Shown: positions 46,601 through 58,800 of the stretch, piece after piece
Layout: every line of letters begins with the position of its first letter
How positions within the stretch are numbered: the stretch's first letter is position 1
DNA from: Glaciozyma antarctica PI12
Lineage: Eukaryota; Basidiomycota; Microbotryomycetes; Kriegeriales; Camptobasidiaceae
Assembly: GCA_002917775.1 (NCBI GenBank)
Contig: KZ627161.1
Location: 700,417-764,416 of the forward strand
Reading direction: 5' to 3'
DNA: 64,000 nt
The notes under the pieces: model-generated
Databases searched by the model: none
Seen by the model: only the letters and a program-made list of their open reading frames with translations
Told to the model about the DNA's origin: nothing
Program-made: the position numbers and the translations under genes

Positions 46601-49600
46601 GTCTTCGACGTCGCGGCGTCGCTGCTCTCCGGATCCGACCCCGACGAGTTGCGCTGGACGGGCGTCAGAGGGATAAGGCGCGTCCCCAGGTCGACGCGGG
46701 CCGCAGGAGCCAAAGCTCCCGTCGGAACGACTTGCGGCGAGCGGGGGACGAACTTCAGCCCGGAGAGGTCGTGCGCCGATGCGGCGTTGCGGAGAGGAGG
46801 AAGGGCTGCGTTCGGAGGGGTAGAGCGAGTGAATTGCGAGGAGGTGCGGGAGGGAGCTGGCGCGAGGGCGAAGGTGGGAGGGGTGTCCAAAGGCCGACCC
46901 GCCTTGTCCTCCTTCGAGGTACCGCCCGTGAAGCTCGTGCTGACGGCGCTCCACCACGAGTCAATCTTGGAGGCGAGCTTGAAGTTCCGCTTTCGCTTGA
47001 CGCCAGGTGAGCTGACGAGGGACGAGGTCGTGTTCGAGGTTGTGTTGGACATCATGCGAGCGAGAAAGTCGGTCGCGGGGACGGAAGTCGAAGCCGAGGT
47101 CGTTTTGGGGTTGGGGAGGGTGGGACGGGAAAGGGAAGGGTACTTGAGACGGTAGGGCGGGGAGGTCGGGAGTGAGGAATCCCGTCGTGCGACAAAGGTT
47201 CATGTTGGCCGTAGTCGCCTCGAAGGGGTTGTACTCCGCGCCTGCAGAAAGAATCGTCAACAACGGGCCTGCCGCGTCTAAGCGAACATCAAACTCACCC
47301 GTCCCCTTCCCCTTTCCCTTCTCATCAGGCGACTTTGGCTCGTCCTGCTCCGCCATCTCCGCCCGCAGAGCCGCCTGCTCAGCTCGCAACTTCGCCTCCT
47401 TCATCCTACGATACTCGTCGAGCCAATCGACCCACTCGATCTCCTTGTTCGCTCCCGCCGCAAGCCCAAGCTCCTCCATCCCGTCTTGCCGAGCATCAAC
47501 TACCTCGTCCGGCTCTCTCTCGTCCCCAAACGACGGAACCCTCCTCCTCGACGCCATCTCCCCCCTCGCCTGCCCGTAGATCGAATCGAAACCAGCGCTC
47601 CCAATCGTCGAAGCCGACGTCTTCCACTTGCGCATTTTGGCGTTTCGACTGGCGAGGATGATCTGCGCGTACTCGTCCGTACTTTCGTTCGCGACGGCTG
47701 CGGCGCCGGGAGGGATGATGGAGGTGCGGTGCGAAGCCAGGAGTCCTCGACCTTGCTGCCGCCGCACGAATGAGTTGCCGTGATCGGGGAGGCCGCTCTC
47801 CGAGATGATGCGCTGAGAGGGGATGCCGAGGGAGAGGGGGGAGACGCCGAGATCGTAGCCGCCTGGCTTTCGTGCGCCAGATTCGGCGCCTTGGAACGTG
47901 TCGGCGGAGAGGCTGGAGGAGGGAGGAAGGAAGACGCTCTTGGCGCGATCCCGCGTGCGGACTGGCGGTTGACTGGGGCCTGGCGAGGGGAAGGGAAAGA
48001 GGGGAGAGAAGGCGGAGCTGGATCCAGTCGAAGGGTTCGAGGTGTGGCTGGAAATGTAGATTGGTGACGTGACGGGGGATGTGGCGAGCTTGTCCTCGCT
48101 CGCTCGCCTCGATGGCGCCCTCGAACCGACCCTCGAACCGCCCCGCGAGGATCCTTGAGAGGGTGGCTGAGAGCGCATCGTCTCAGACGCTACCGAGCCT
48201 GATCCTGATCCGGACACGGGTGACGGCGCGCGAGTCCCCTGTGGCGTCTTGGGCATCGCCGAGTTCATGAAGACGCCGCTCTGTCCTGGAAGACTCATCG
48301 CCTCGCCGAGATAGCTGGCCCCAACTGGGATGCGAAAGTCCATCGCGCTGCGAACCGCCTCAGGGACCTTCTGGAGTTTGATGGATTCGACGGGAGGCAG
48401 GGAATGCTGGGAATGGTTGAGGCATCGGCGAGGCGAGGGCGACGGAGAGGGAGGAACGGGGAGATCGTGGTGTAGGCGAGGTAGAGACGAGGGAACGGGG
48501 AGGGGAGACGAGGTTGATCGACGTGCGGCGGGAGAGGCTGCTGACGGGCGCGTTGCCGGAATGGGACGAGCTGGAGCTCGAGAGCGAACTGGGGGAGAGG
48601 GGAGGGAGAGGTCGAGATCCCATCCCGCTCGCCTGTGTCGTCCTCATGCCGTCGCCTGCGAAGATGCTCAAATCGCCCGCGCGCGAGAGGCGTCGCGCCA
48701 GTCCGTGCTCCTCGCCCGCCGGCACGCCCATCGCAAGTCCGCTCGCTCGACCAACGGAGCGTACGCGAGTCGCGCGCGCGGTACCTCCCGAATCGACATC
48801 AGGGCTGCTGTCGCGAACGCTGAAAGCTCGTCGGTGTCCTGCTCCTGCTCCTGCTCGAGGGGTTGGGCGGGGAGTGGTGGTCGCACTCGTGGGTTCGAGA
48901 CCGAGGGAGTTGACGTGCGGTAGTCCAACGGTTCCTAGAGTGGGTGAAAGGTCGAGTTCTGTAAGAAGGAGAGGGCAGGTCAGCCAGGTCCTGTGAACGA
49001 CGGCTGTGTCCATCCTCAGCGCAGTCTGGGAGGGTCTGAGGGCGATCCTCCTTCCTACATCCCAGCTCCGACCAGCTCATAGCGCCAGTGCCACCACACA
49101 AACACACCCCGCATATTTCCTTACAGCTCTCCCTCCTCCCCAAGCTTCGCACTAGCTCCAGATCCGCTACTTACCTCCGAAGGGTGCCGAAGTCTTCCTC
49201 GTAAGCGGGCTGCCATCCCTGCCCATTCGAGGCCTCCAGACCTTGCTATCCTCCTCGTCCTCGCTCTCGCCATCTCCCTCCTCGCCCCTTGTCCGCTCCG
49301 ACTCCTCCTCCGGTCCTGAGGCCTGCGCGAGAGGCGAGGGGAAGAGTGGGGTCGTACTAAGGCGAACGCTGGCGGAGGGGACCGAGGTAGAGATGGAGAT
49401 GGGGCCGGCGTTGGAGGAGGAGGGAGGGATCGTGATGGCGTGGGAGGGGGTGGCGAGAGACGCGTTGCCGCCGTAGATGTCTTGCTGAGAGCCTTGAGGA
49501 TGCGCGGGGAACAGTGATTGGCGCTTGCTCGTCCCCGCTACGCCCTGCCAGGCACTCGTCGTAGTCGATCCACTGCTGCCGCTCCTGCTAAGCCCTCCCT

Positions 49601-49958
49601 CTTGGTCCCCTCCCCCGTCCCCGCTGAAATACTCCTCGCCGCTCTCGTCCAGCGAGGTCGGTTCTGTGCCGGTCGCGGACGACAGACTGGAAGATAGTGA
49701 GCTCTGGCGCCTCCTACTTGTGGCGGTACTGAGCGGAGAGGACGGTACGCCTGAAGGAATGCGACGGGTGGGAGGGGAGGGGGGAGCGGGGCCAGAGTTA
49801 GGTGAGGGTCGAGGAGAAGACGTCGGCGAGGCGGAGGTGGACGAGAGGGAGGAGGCGGAAGTGCGAGTGGTTAGCGCTGGTTTGGAGCGCTTGAGTATTG
49901 GATCTTGGCTGCTGTCGAGTGTAGGCGTAGTATCTGAGGTCGAGTGCGGCAGCTCCAT
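40682..49958 (-). CDS. RIM15: Rim15-type serine/threonine kinase with PAS and receiver domains
   Basis: The largest gene in the window, about 9.3 kb and roughly 2,750 aa (yeast Rim15 is 1,770). From ATG 49958 come about 1,100 residues of low-complexity, serine-rich sequence. Next is a PAS-like domain (LSLDGQLFQYLSSAWQELVG to FLYPDDAAVFAEA), then a zinc-finger-like segment (CRICELPTPAWFFEKHNETC) and coiled coil. The AGC kinase domain has GAYGSVYLAKK, YAIKVLKK, VHRDLKPDNLLI, LTDFGLSRIG and [13 protein letters not shown]. About 110 residues are inserted between DFG and the APE motif, as in Rim15/Cek1/MAST kinases. The C-terminal receiver domain has the acceptor aspartate in DVIWMDLQM and the lysine in LPKPV. 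Rim15 acts downstream of PKA, TORC1 and Pho85 to drive quiescence through endosulfines. One intron near 48970-49173 is about 205 nt. Confidence 0.93.
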
Positions 49959-50546
49959 GAGATGTGTGACTTGCTCGGCTTTCCTGGTGTCCAATCGACG
50001 ACGACGAGGCACGCCCTCGCCTTTGGCCTTATCGGGACGACTGAGAGGACTCGAACGGACGTGACTGAATAGGGAGAGAGAGAGGGAGAGGAGTTCCGGG
50101 GGTTGCACCCGCGCACAAATCAACAGGGTTCACTAGGGTCAGTTCTTTAGGGGTCGGCTGCCTCTTTTCGAGCTTCTTTCTGGCGTAGAGCATTCCCAGA
50201 CTACAGTCACTCTGATTCCTCCCTACAGAACAACACACGAACGAAAGGACGATATACCCATGAGACAGGAGACGATCCTGCTGCTCCCAATCTCGATCAA
50301 GCACAAAGTTCGCTCCTTGGCTATCACCCCCGAGCAGTGAGCTGCAGCGGAACAGCGATTCAGCGAGCAACGGTACTGACTCTGCTGGAAGTTGAAGAAT
50401 GAACCGCGTTAGAGTGCCTCGAGAGAGTATAAGTAACGCGCGCCGCCCAACAGCTCTCCCCTCGCACGCTTCTCCCATCCCGCTCCTCGCCAATCATCCA
50501 ACGAAACCCAGATACAATAACCCATCACAGTAATAAACATAACCCC
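49959..50546. promoter_or_regulatory. Upstream region of RIM15
   Basis: 588 bp between the RIM15 start and the stop of the next minus-strand gene, so this is RIM15 promoter and leader plus that gene's terminator. A tataag-like sequence lies near 50428-50433 but on the plus strand. No gene is seen. Confidence 0.5.
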
Positions 50547-53198
50547 TCACCACCTCCCACCCTCGACCGGTCCCTCCCCCGCAATCCCTCCTCCCCTTCC
50601 CCTTCCTCTCCCTCTCGGAATCCCCCCAATCCCACTCAACCGCGCAAACACGGCCCCAGGAGGTCCTCCCCTCCCCCTCCCTCCCCTCCCTCCACGAGCT
50701 GAAGAAGGAGATTCGTGTCCTCCTCCGCGCGGAGGAGTAGAGTGCGCTTGATGAGGTGGTGTGGCGCGAGAGGTGTTGGAGAGATGAGGAGGTGGTGCGC
50801 GGGCGAGTGGCGCTCGGACCAAAGGGTGGGGAGAAGCGCGTGCGGCGGGAGGGAGAGCGGCGCGTGGGGCGGGGGAAGGAGTGCCGGAGGGTGAATGGCC
50901 GGGGGAACGGCGGGGGCGAGAGAGGTCGGGAGACGCGGCTTTCGTAGGGGTTAGCCAGTCGTCGAGCGCGGGGAGGTCGTCCATGTCGTCGTCGTCGGCC
51001 CAGTCGATGTGTTTTGGAGGAGGAGGTGGTTCCGAGACCGTCGCCGAGGGAGAGGTTTTTGGGCTCGGGAAGAGGGAGTCCCTGACGGGAGCGGCGAAGA
51101 CGGCGGGAGACGGGGCTTTGAGCGAGGGAGCGGGCTCGGTCGGTGGAAGAGTGGGAGGCGAAGCGGCGAAAGGAGGTTTGACGACGGGGCTTTTGACGAG
51201 GGGAGGTTCGTCGAGGGTAGATGGAGCGACGAGGTGTCCGGCGATTGGAATCGGAGCTGCTGAGGCTAGCGTAGGGAGTGAAGGAATGACGAGAGCTGTG
51301 GCGGCCACTTGAGGAACGAGAGGAGGTGTTGAGGCAGCAGGTGCCAGAGTGGAGAGAGGCGACGCCGCCGCTTGAGGAACGACTGGTTCCAAGGGGACCT
51401 CCACAATAACCACCGGCGCAGGCGCAACCTCCGGAATCCCAATCGGCGGCATCATCGTCCCCTCCACCGGCCTCGGGCTTTTGGTCCTGCTCCTCCTTCG
51501 CACCCTCGGTCCCCGCGTCTTCTCCACCACAGGAATCGGCACCTCCTCGACGTTCTCCCCGTCATAATCCCACCTCGACCTTCCTCCCAACACCGGCTGC
51601 TTCGGCTCCGAGATCCGCGCGAGGAGAGAATTTGAAGTCGAAGTCGAAGGTGGGGGAGCGACCTTGGTCGGAGGCTGAGGGGCGGCGACGGGAGTGGAGC
51701 GAAGAATTGCGGGAGGTGCGGACGCGCGAGGGACGGGAGGAGGATTGGACGGCGCGCCTGTGCGGAGTTTGGCGAGCATCGCTTCGATCTGGCCCATCGC
51801 GTTGGGCGCCTCAGGACTGCGCGTTCGAGCACCTTCGTCGCGCAAGAAGTTCATTCCGAGACCCTGAGGTGGGGAAGTCGAAGTGGTGAGGGGAATCGTC
51901 GAAGAGAGGAGGGGTGATGTCGAGGAGGCGACGGGGGGAGCGGCGACAGGCGAGACGGTGGGAGAGGAGGCCCAGCGGGAGGTCGCAGTATCGCGTCCTC
52001 GAGGTGCTGGGGTGACTTGCGAGGAAGGGAGGGGAGTCAGGTGTGTCGCCGCAGGGTGGTGAGTCGGAGCTGGAGCGAGGGTCGTCGTTGAAGAAGGGGG
52101 ATGAGACGCAGCGCCGCGAATAGAAAGGAGTGCTGGTGGCGAGATCGACGCGGCAAGAGATTTGTTTGCCGTCGCGGCTTCTTGCTGGATTCTCATCGCC
52201 AGAGGAGCTGTCGGAGGCGGTCCCGAGCTGCGCTGAGGAGGAGGAGCTGCCGCTCCCATTCCAGTTGATGGCGATGTTGCCGGCCTCGTAAGCGCCGCCT
52301 CAACCTCACTTCCTCCCGATGCCTGTCCCTGGAGATGCGGCGCTGGCTCCTTGTCCCTCTCATGTCCCTTCCCCCGCGAACCCCTAGGCCTTTGCGGCTG
52401 TTTGGGTGTCGAAGCCGGTGGAGGGTGTGTGGGCGGCGAAGAGCTGAGCCGAGCCGAGGGGGAGGGAAGGGTTTGGTCGGAATACATCGTTGGTGACGTG
52501 GGGAGGGGAGCCGAGGGTTTGAGAGGGGAGCGTAGTGCTGGAGGAGTGGTGGGTCGCAGAGGTCGCGAGGCGTACTTGGATGGGTCGGTAGGGAGCGTGG
52601 TGATGGAAGGTGCGTATCGACGTTCGAATTCGGCTAGAGAGGGCTGCGAAGAGGAGCAAGTAAGACCTCCGTCGCCGTTCATGCACTCGGCCCGAACTCA
52701 CGGCAGGCTTCAAAGCGAGAGGATTCAAAGAGTGAAGGTAATCCCAGCTGACCCAAGAACCAGTCGCAACGTAATGCGAGTCACGAACGCGCCGTACAGT
52801 CGGGAACTGGATAGTGCCAGCACGAACTCGAGCGCGAAGGAGCAGGGAGTGCTGGTCGAGGTCTGCACGCAACAAAGCCGTCAGCTGTGTCCACACGATA
52901 GCCCCTCGTGAGGATCGTACCTCCTTCCTTGAATGGAGTTATGGAGGTATCCCAGACGTGCTGAAGGAATGCCTTGCTGCCGAATCTCTGTGGAGAACAA
53001 CAGTGGTCAGCTGGACCGTCTGCTGCTCGCCGCAGGCCTGCCCACTCACCTCTTCAAACTCTACGTAAGTGTCTTTGCCGACGCAGAAAAAGGTGGAGTA
53101 GGAAGTGCCGGTGGTCGTTTGCACTGGCGCCAGAAGCAAGAGAGCGTGAGTGGTAGCTCCAACGACGAGAGGGAGGTCGGCGTGGAGCTGAACTCACT
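50547..53198 (-). CDS. Proline-rich disordered protein with C-terminal RGG tract; start codon probably spliced together
   Basis: About 800 aa, family not recognised. A short folded N-terminal part (TSYSTFFCVGKDTYVEFEE, RFGSKAFLQHVWDTSITPF, FPTVRRVRDSHYVATGSW) is spread over small exons. One huge exon (to 50547) follows, rich in P, S, A and T. It contains GRSRWDYDGENVEEVPIP, an acidic HIDWADDDDMDDLPALDDWL and, at the end, RGGRGGRGRGG and PRGRGRGRGGG, typical of RNA-binding RGG/RG tails that are arginine-methylated. No ATG lies in frame in the first conserved exon. An intron at 53124-53197 (donor GTGAGT, acceptor gccag) joins an A at 53198 to TG at 53122-53123, creating ATG directly before QTTTGTSYS. 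A role in mRNA metabolism is a guess from composition only. Confidence 0.6.
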
Positions 53199-53688
53199 CA
53201 GCTGACGACGCCGCCACTTTGCAAAGGTGCTTCACGGCGAAGAAGAGGGGGGTGTACTCGAGGGTGGAGGGTGGAGACAGGAGGAAGGAGCAGTAAGGGT
53301 GAGGGCGAGGGGCAAAACAGCAGGGCCAAAACTCGGCTGCTTCTCGAGGCCAGGTCGTCCCTCTCTCCCCCAGCACAGCCCTCAGTCCTTTCCTTTTCAA
53401 GTAAGTACCCTCTTCAGGTGCTCAGCCAGCCAGTACACGCGCTGGAGACGCGCGCGCCGTTCCACGACGGAGTCACCTCGTCAACTTGCAGGCGGTCCTT
53501 TGGGCGGAGGAACGAGATGGGGGACACAGGGCGAAGGGAACAGCCCTCTAGACCCGTCGGGCGGAGGGAATGGTGCAGCTCACCCAGCGTGTGGAACGGG
53601 GAGGAGCACGCTGGTCCTGCCTCTGCCACAGCACACCTCCAACTTCTCTCGACGACACAGTGCTGACGCTCCCTCTTCTCCTGCAGAC
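53199..53688. promoter_or_regulatory. Divergent region, RGG protein / SmG
   Basis: 490 bp between divergent genes. The SmG ATG follows ctgcagac directly, which looks like a splice acceptor, so part of this stretch may be a 5'-UTR intron of SmG; the first exon of the RGG gene's leader also lies here. No separate gene is seen. Confidence 0.5.
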
Positions 53689-54232
53689 ATGTCCAAGGTC
53701 GCCTCCCCCGAGCTCAAGAAGGTAGGCTTCAGTGACGTTTGGCTTGAACCGCACGCGAGGTGGACCAGCTGAGAGTGGGCCGCGTGATGGGAAGGAGTTT
53801 GGAGCGGGGGCGGGCGCAAGCAGGATGGGCGGACTAGGAGCACGGCAGGGAGTCTCTGGCGGAGGGTATGATCAGGAGGAGCTACTCTCTCGAAGCCGTG
53901 GTCGCGTACCCACAGCAGCACTCCGCCTCGCCCGAGCATCTGCTAACTCGATCTTCCCCTCCTCTCTCCCTAACAGTACATGGACAAGCTCCTCTTCGTC
54001 AACCTCCAGGGCAACCGCAAGATCTCCGGCTACCTCCGTGGATTCGACATCTTCCTCAACCTCGTTATCGACGACGCGCGGGAAGAGGGAGGCGCGGAGA
54101 AAGTGGCTTGCGGAACTGTGGTGCGTTCCCTTTGCGTCCATGTGGGAGGAAGACGTGAGCTGATGAGCGCCGCACACGCAGGTCATTCGGGGGAACAGCG
54201 TGACATCGATAGAAATGCTGGCATCCCGCTGA
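53689..54232 (+). CDS. SMX2: Small nuclear ribonucleoprotein G (SmG)
   Basis: A 77-aa Sm-fold protein in three exons, from ATG 53689 to TGA 54230-54232, with introns at 53722-53976 and 54121-54181. It reads MSKVASPELKK, then YMDKLLFVNLQGNRKISG and YLRGFDIFLNLVIDDA (Sm1), then GTVVIRGNSVTSIEML (Sm2). Length and the RGFDxFxNLV and IRGNSV motifs match SmG closely. SmG is one of seven Sm proteins forming the ring on U1, U2, U4 and U5 snRNAs, so it is central to splicing. The first intron, at 255 nt, is far above the local average and could be regulated. Confidence 0.95.
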
Positions 54233-54460
54233 GCGAGCGTCCAAAATGTACAACGCGCGCGGAACCTATCGAGGAGGCAGGAAGCAGGGAGAGAGGAGGA
54301 GGACGCGAGGAGGGACGCGTTCAGATGTAACAATGTCTAATCGGCGACAACCACTTCGAGAGAACGGAGAGCTGCCAGGAAATCCAGGTCGTTTGTGCGT
54401 CTGCTCGCTCCTCCTATCCGTGCACCATCTCGCCAGTCCACTCGCAATCACTCGCTTTCA

Positions 54461-55730
54461 TTACGCCTCGACAATCTCCCACCCAAGCTTCTCACCCGCC
54501 AAGAACGGCACGATCCACTTCTTCCCTTCCGCCGTATCGTACCCATACGCCGTCTCAATCACCTTGCCCTCGACCCTCCTAAGCGTCACCTCGTCCCCTT
54601 CCTTCGCCGGAACTCCATAAAAGTTCCTCCCAAACGTCGATGCGAAGCCCGCCAACCGCTCCAGCGGAATCCCACTCGACTCGAAGATGGTCGCAAGCTG
54701 AGGGATGAGCTCGGCAGAGGTGTAGATGCCCGCTGCGCAGGGGCTGGGAAGCGTGACTTCGTCCTTCCCATCCACGCCCCGCGCAACGGTCATCGTGGGC
54801 ATCTTGCTGCCAGAGGGGTGAGGGGCGCTGTCGGAGCCGAGGAAAAACTGAGGGTGGCCTTCGCGGATGACGGAACGAAGGGCAGCGCGGTCCGAGGGGT
54901 ACTTGGCGACGGGCTTGCAGAAGGCCAGAGGCGAGGCGACGGCGTGGTCAATCGTGAGGGCGAGGTGGTGGGGAGTGATGGTGGCGCTGACGTTGGGAGG
55001 GAGCGTCTTGACCTGCGTGCGATGAGGTGAGCGAGAATTGACGAGATAAAGCGGAAACACGAACGCATTCGACTGCCGCCGCAGTGGTGCAGTGCTCGAG
55101 AATAATGCGCAGCTTGGGAAACTTGCGGTGGATCTCGAGCAAGTGCGGGAGAAACCTGGGTTCAGCGTCAAGGACGCAGGTTCCCTAAAGCCGCATCAGC
55201 CCCACTCCCCCCTCTAGCCTGGCCTGAATGAGCTCACCTCTCCATCGACATCGCTAGGCACCTCGCCGTGCAGGTTGAGCACCATGTTGACCTTCTCCAT
55301 CTCCCCAAACACGGCATCAAAAACGCTGTAGCCCTCCATCCCGACGCCACCTTCCGAGTTGGTCGTTACGCCGCGAGGGTACGACTTGACGCCCACAATT
55401 CCACTAGCGCGCGCTTCCCGAATCACCGCGGGAGTGAGAGCTGAGGTGAGGTAGAGAGAGGGGAGGAAGTGGACGGAGGGAGCAAGAGCCTGGAGTTCGG
55501 CGAGGTAGGCGAGAGATTGGGCGGGCGTGGTGATAGGAGGGACGAGGTTGGGCTGCAAAAGAGCTCTGGGTTAGCTTCTTCGGCGAAGGAGAAGCCAGGA
55601 GAGAACGTACCATGACATAGGCGAGCTTGACACCTCCTCGAGGAACATGGGGAACGACGAGCTTCATGAGATCGCCTTGCCGCAGGTGGACGTGAGCGTC
55701 GAAAGGAGAGGGGATCGTGATGGTGTCCAT
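54461..55730 (-). CDS. URA4: Dihydroorotase
   Basis: About 365 aa in four exons from ATG 55730 (MDTITIPSPFDAHVHLR) to the stop at 54461. This is a class II dihydroorotase of the amidohydrolase superfamily, catalysing carbamoyl-aspartate to dihydroorotate, step three of pyrimidine synthesis. The metal site is visible: the HxH pair in FDAHVHLRQGD, the carboxylated lysine in VGVKSYPRGVTTNS, histidines in VLNLHGEVP and IILEHCTT, and the catalytic aspartate in FFLGSDSAPH. The C-terminal part (AGIYTSAELIPQLA, FGRNFYGVPAKEG) is typical of the monofunctional fungal enzyme. Its start is only 129 bp from the start of the karyopherin gene, so the two share a compact bidirectional promoter. Confidence 0.96.
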
Positions 55731-55859
55731 CTTGATTCTGGTAGAGTACTGGCGCAGGAGGGGGCGAAAGCGGAGAATGGCGGAGGAGGAGGTAGTCGAG
55801 AAGGACCAGGCAAGGACGCGACCTCTCTTTGCCTTCTCCCACCCCCCGACGGGCTCAGG

Positions 55860-58800
55860 ATGGTGCCAGCTGAATCCCTCCACCCTCTCCTCTCAGCGCT
55901 CGCTTCAGCTCTTTCGCCTACGCAGGAGCTTCGAGCAGCGTCCCTTGCCCAGCTCCAAGCGTGGACGACTCTCCCGGGCTACTATTCCTCCCTCGTCGAG
56001 ATCTTTGCGAACAAGGAGCTGGAACTGGGAAATGGGACACGGGAGATTAGGCTGCAGGCAGTGGTGCAGTTCAAGAACGGGGTGGAGAAGTACTGGCGGA
56101 GAGGTGCGCTCAAGTGAGTGGGCTGCGTGAGGGTCCGGCGCTAAGAAGCGATGGACCTTCTTCGCTGGAGTTGAGGGGATGAAAGCTGATTTGGCGTGCT
56201 TCAGTGGACTTGCAGCAGAAGAGAAGGCTGCGATTCGACCCCGCTTGCTGTTGATGGTGGACGAACCGGATCGCGTGGTGAGCTCGCTGAATCTGCGTCT
56301 TTCGCCAACTCCTTAGCTAACGATGGACCTCTGCAGCTGGCGAACAACGTGGCGCTTTGTATCGCCAAGATTGCGCGGCTAGACTACGGCACCGACTGGT
56401 CAGTCGCAGCTTCCGGAGCTACTTCCGGGTCGCTCACGCTTTTGGTTCGCAGGGACGAGCTCCCTACCTCGCTCCTATCCTCCCTCCGCTTTGGACTCGC
56501 CCACTCATCTCCCTCTTACGCAAGACTCATTCTTCACCGCTCCCTCCTCTTTCTCCACGAAACGATCAAGTCGCTCTCGTCGAACCGGACGATGAAGGGT
56601 CGCATTCTGATGATCAAGATTGGCGAGGAGTTCTTCCCCACGCTCAAGGAGCTACATGAGAAGATGCTGAATGGAGCGGTGGAAAAAATGAGGCGAGAGG
56701 GCCTTGCGGGGGGTGAGGACATCGAGGAGATGGAGCTGGCGCTGCTGGCGTTCAAATCGCTTTCAAAGTTGCTCGTTTATGGAACCAAGGATGCGAGTGA
56801 AGGCGAGGGAGTGAAGGTGAGTAGGCTCCAACTCACGCCTAAGGCCAACTCCGAGCTGATCTCTCTCCCAAATCTAGTCATTTTTCGTCGCAACCGTCGG
56901 CACCTGGCTGGTACGCTGGTCTCCCTACGCCTCTCCCTCCTCTCCGCCTCCCCATCCGCCTCCACTCCCCTTCTCACGCTCCTCACCAAACACCTCGTTT
57001 CTTACGGCAAGCTCTACCGCCTCCTCCTTGCGCACGACGCAGCCCTCTTCGTCCGCATGGGCGCCACAGCTCCCATCATCGAGCTCTACTACCAAGCATT
57101 GCAAGGCGCCAGTACCGACGTCTCCGCCAACATCTCTGGTACGTCTTCTCTTCCGTTCCTTTTCGCTCGCTGACGCCGGACTCAAACACCAGACGAACTC
57201 ACCGCGCCCTACCCCGAACGCTTCATCGTACAAGCTCTCCTCCTCCTCAAATCTACCATGGGCGACTGGGCGTCCAAATCTCCTATCGACGTCTCCCCCG
57301 ATTTCGTGCGACAGTTTGCAGAGCTCCTCGTGACGAAGTTGCTGCCACTGCGAGCGGTCGACCTGGAAAAGTGGGCGGACGACCCGGAGGAGTGGATGAA
57401 CGAGGAGGAAGCGGATCGGTGGGAGTACGAGCTTAGGGTGAGTGCGCGCTGGACGTGGAAGCGGTCTGGAAGCTGACGCTTTGCTTCTTGTAGCCATGCG
57501 CGGAGCACGTTCTTCAGTCTTTGCTGAGCCACTACAAGGCTGAGCTTGGCCTGGTCATGGCGAACCTGCTCCAACAAGTATCAGGTGAGGAGCTCTTCGC
57601 TGTGCTGCGGCGCTCTCAAGCTGACCACTTTCTGGGCGCAGCTCCGCAAAGCATGGAGGGTTTGTTGCTCAAGGAGGGCGTCTACTGCGCGTTCGGACGG
57701 AGTCCTAGCGATCTCGAAGGCGCGATCGACTTCGACAGCTGGCTCGAGCAGACTCTCCTCACCGAAGCCACCGGTACGGACTCGAAGTGTGTACTCGTCC
57801 TTCTCGCGCGTTATTCCATCGCTGAAAGACTCATCGCAGCTACCGAATCATTCGTCGACGAATTGCCTGGCTCGTCGGCAACTGGGTCGGCGAAGACCTC
57901 TCGCAAGCGACTCGGACCAAAATCTACTCCCTCCTCGTCCATCTCATCGGCCGCAACCCGTCCACCGATACCGCCATTCGACTCACGGCGGCGAGGAGTC
58001 TCGCAAAGTGCGATACGTGGGACTTTGATCGCGACTCGTTCTTGCCGTTCCTCCCGGCTTCGATCGAGGAAGTCGTCTCGCTGCTGGGAGAGGTCACCCT
58101 TGCCGATTCGCAGATGCGCCTGAACCAAACGTTAGGAGTTATCATCGACCGCGTCGGAACCCATGTGCGTTCCTCTCTTTGCATTTCGCAGTGCGGCGTT
58201 CTAACTCTCCCTCCCAGATTCTTCCTTACGCTCCGCGCCTTGCTGAGATCCTCGCAACGCTCTGGGCCGCCGCATCGGAGAACCACTTCCAGACGTCTGT
58301 TCTCGTAACCTTTACGAAGCTGTCGGAGGTGCGTAGGCTCGCCCTTTTTCTCGAATCAAGCTAATGGGGAAGCTCGCAGGCTCTCAACGACCAGTCACAA
58401 GGCTTGCAGCCACAAGCCTGCCCCATCATCCAGCTGAGCGTGGATCCCTCTCTGGTACGTTTCATTCGCTCCGTCACCTCTCGCTTTCTGACCCTACTTC
58501 CCAGCCGTCCCACATCTACCTCCAAGAAGATGGGCTCGAGCTATGGCAGATTCTCCTCAAACGATCTGCTGCTCTCTCGCTCGAGATGCTCAATCTTCTC
58601 CCGCTCCTCGTCACTCTTCTCTCCGCCGGCACGGACGTCCTTCCTCGCGTCCTCAAAATCCTCGAGAGCTACCTCCTTCTCGATGCCCCTCGAGTACTTC
58701 AGGTGAGCCGCCTCGCACTCGAGCTCATTGCAGACAACTGACGCTTGCGTCGCTTTCCAGTCATGCAGCAACGACCTCTTCGTCGCGTTCGAGGGACTCT

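Noticed and set aside
43729-47055. A separate 1,108-codon gene inside RIM15
   Set aside because: Its 3' third runs out of the PAS frame into an arginine-rich shadow; a consensus intron near 44886-44934 returns to the PAS/zinc-finger frame, so it is part of RIM15.
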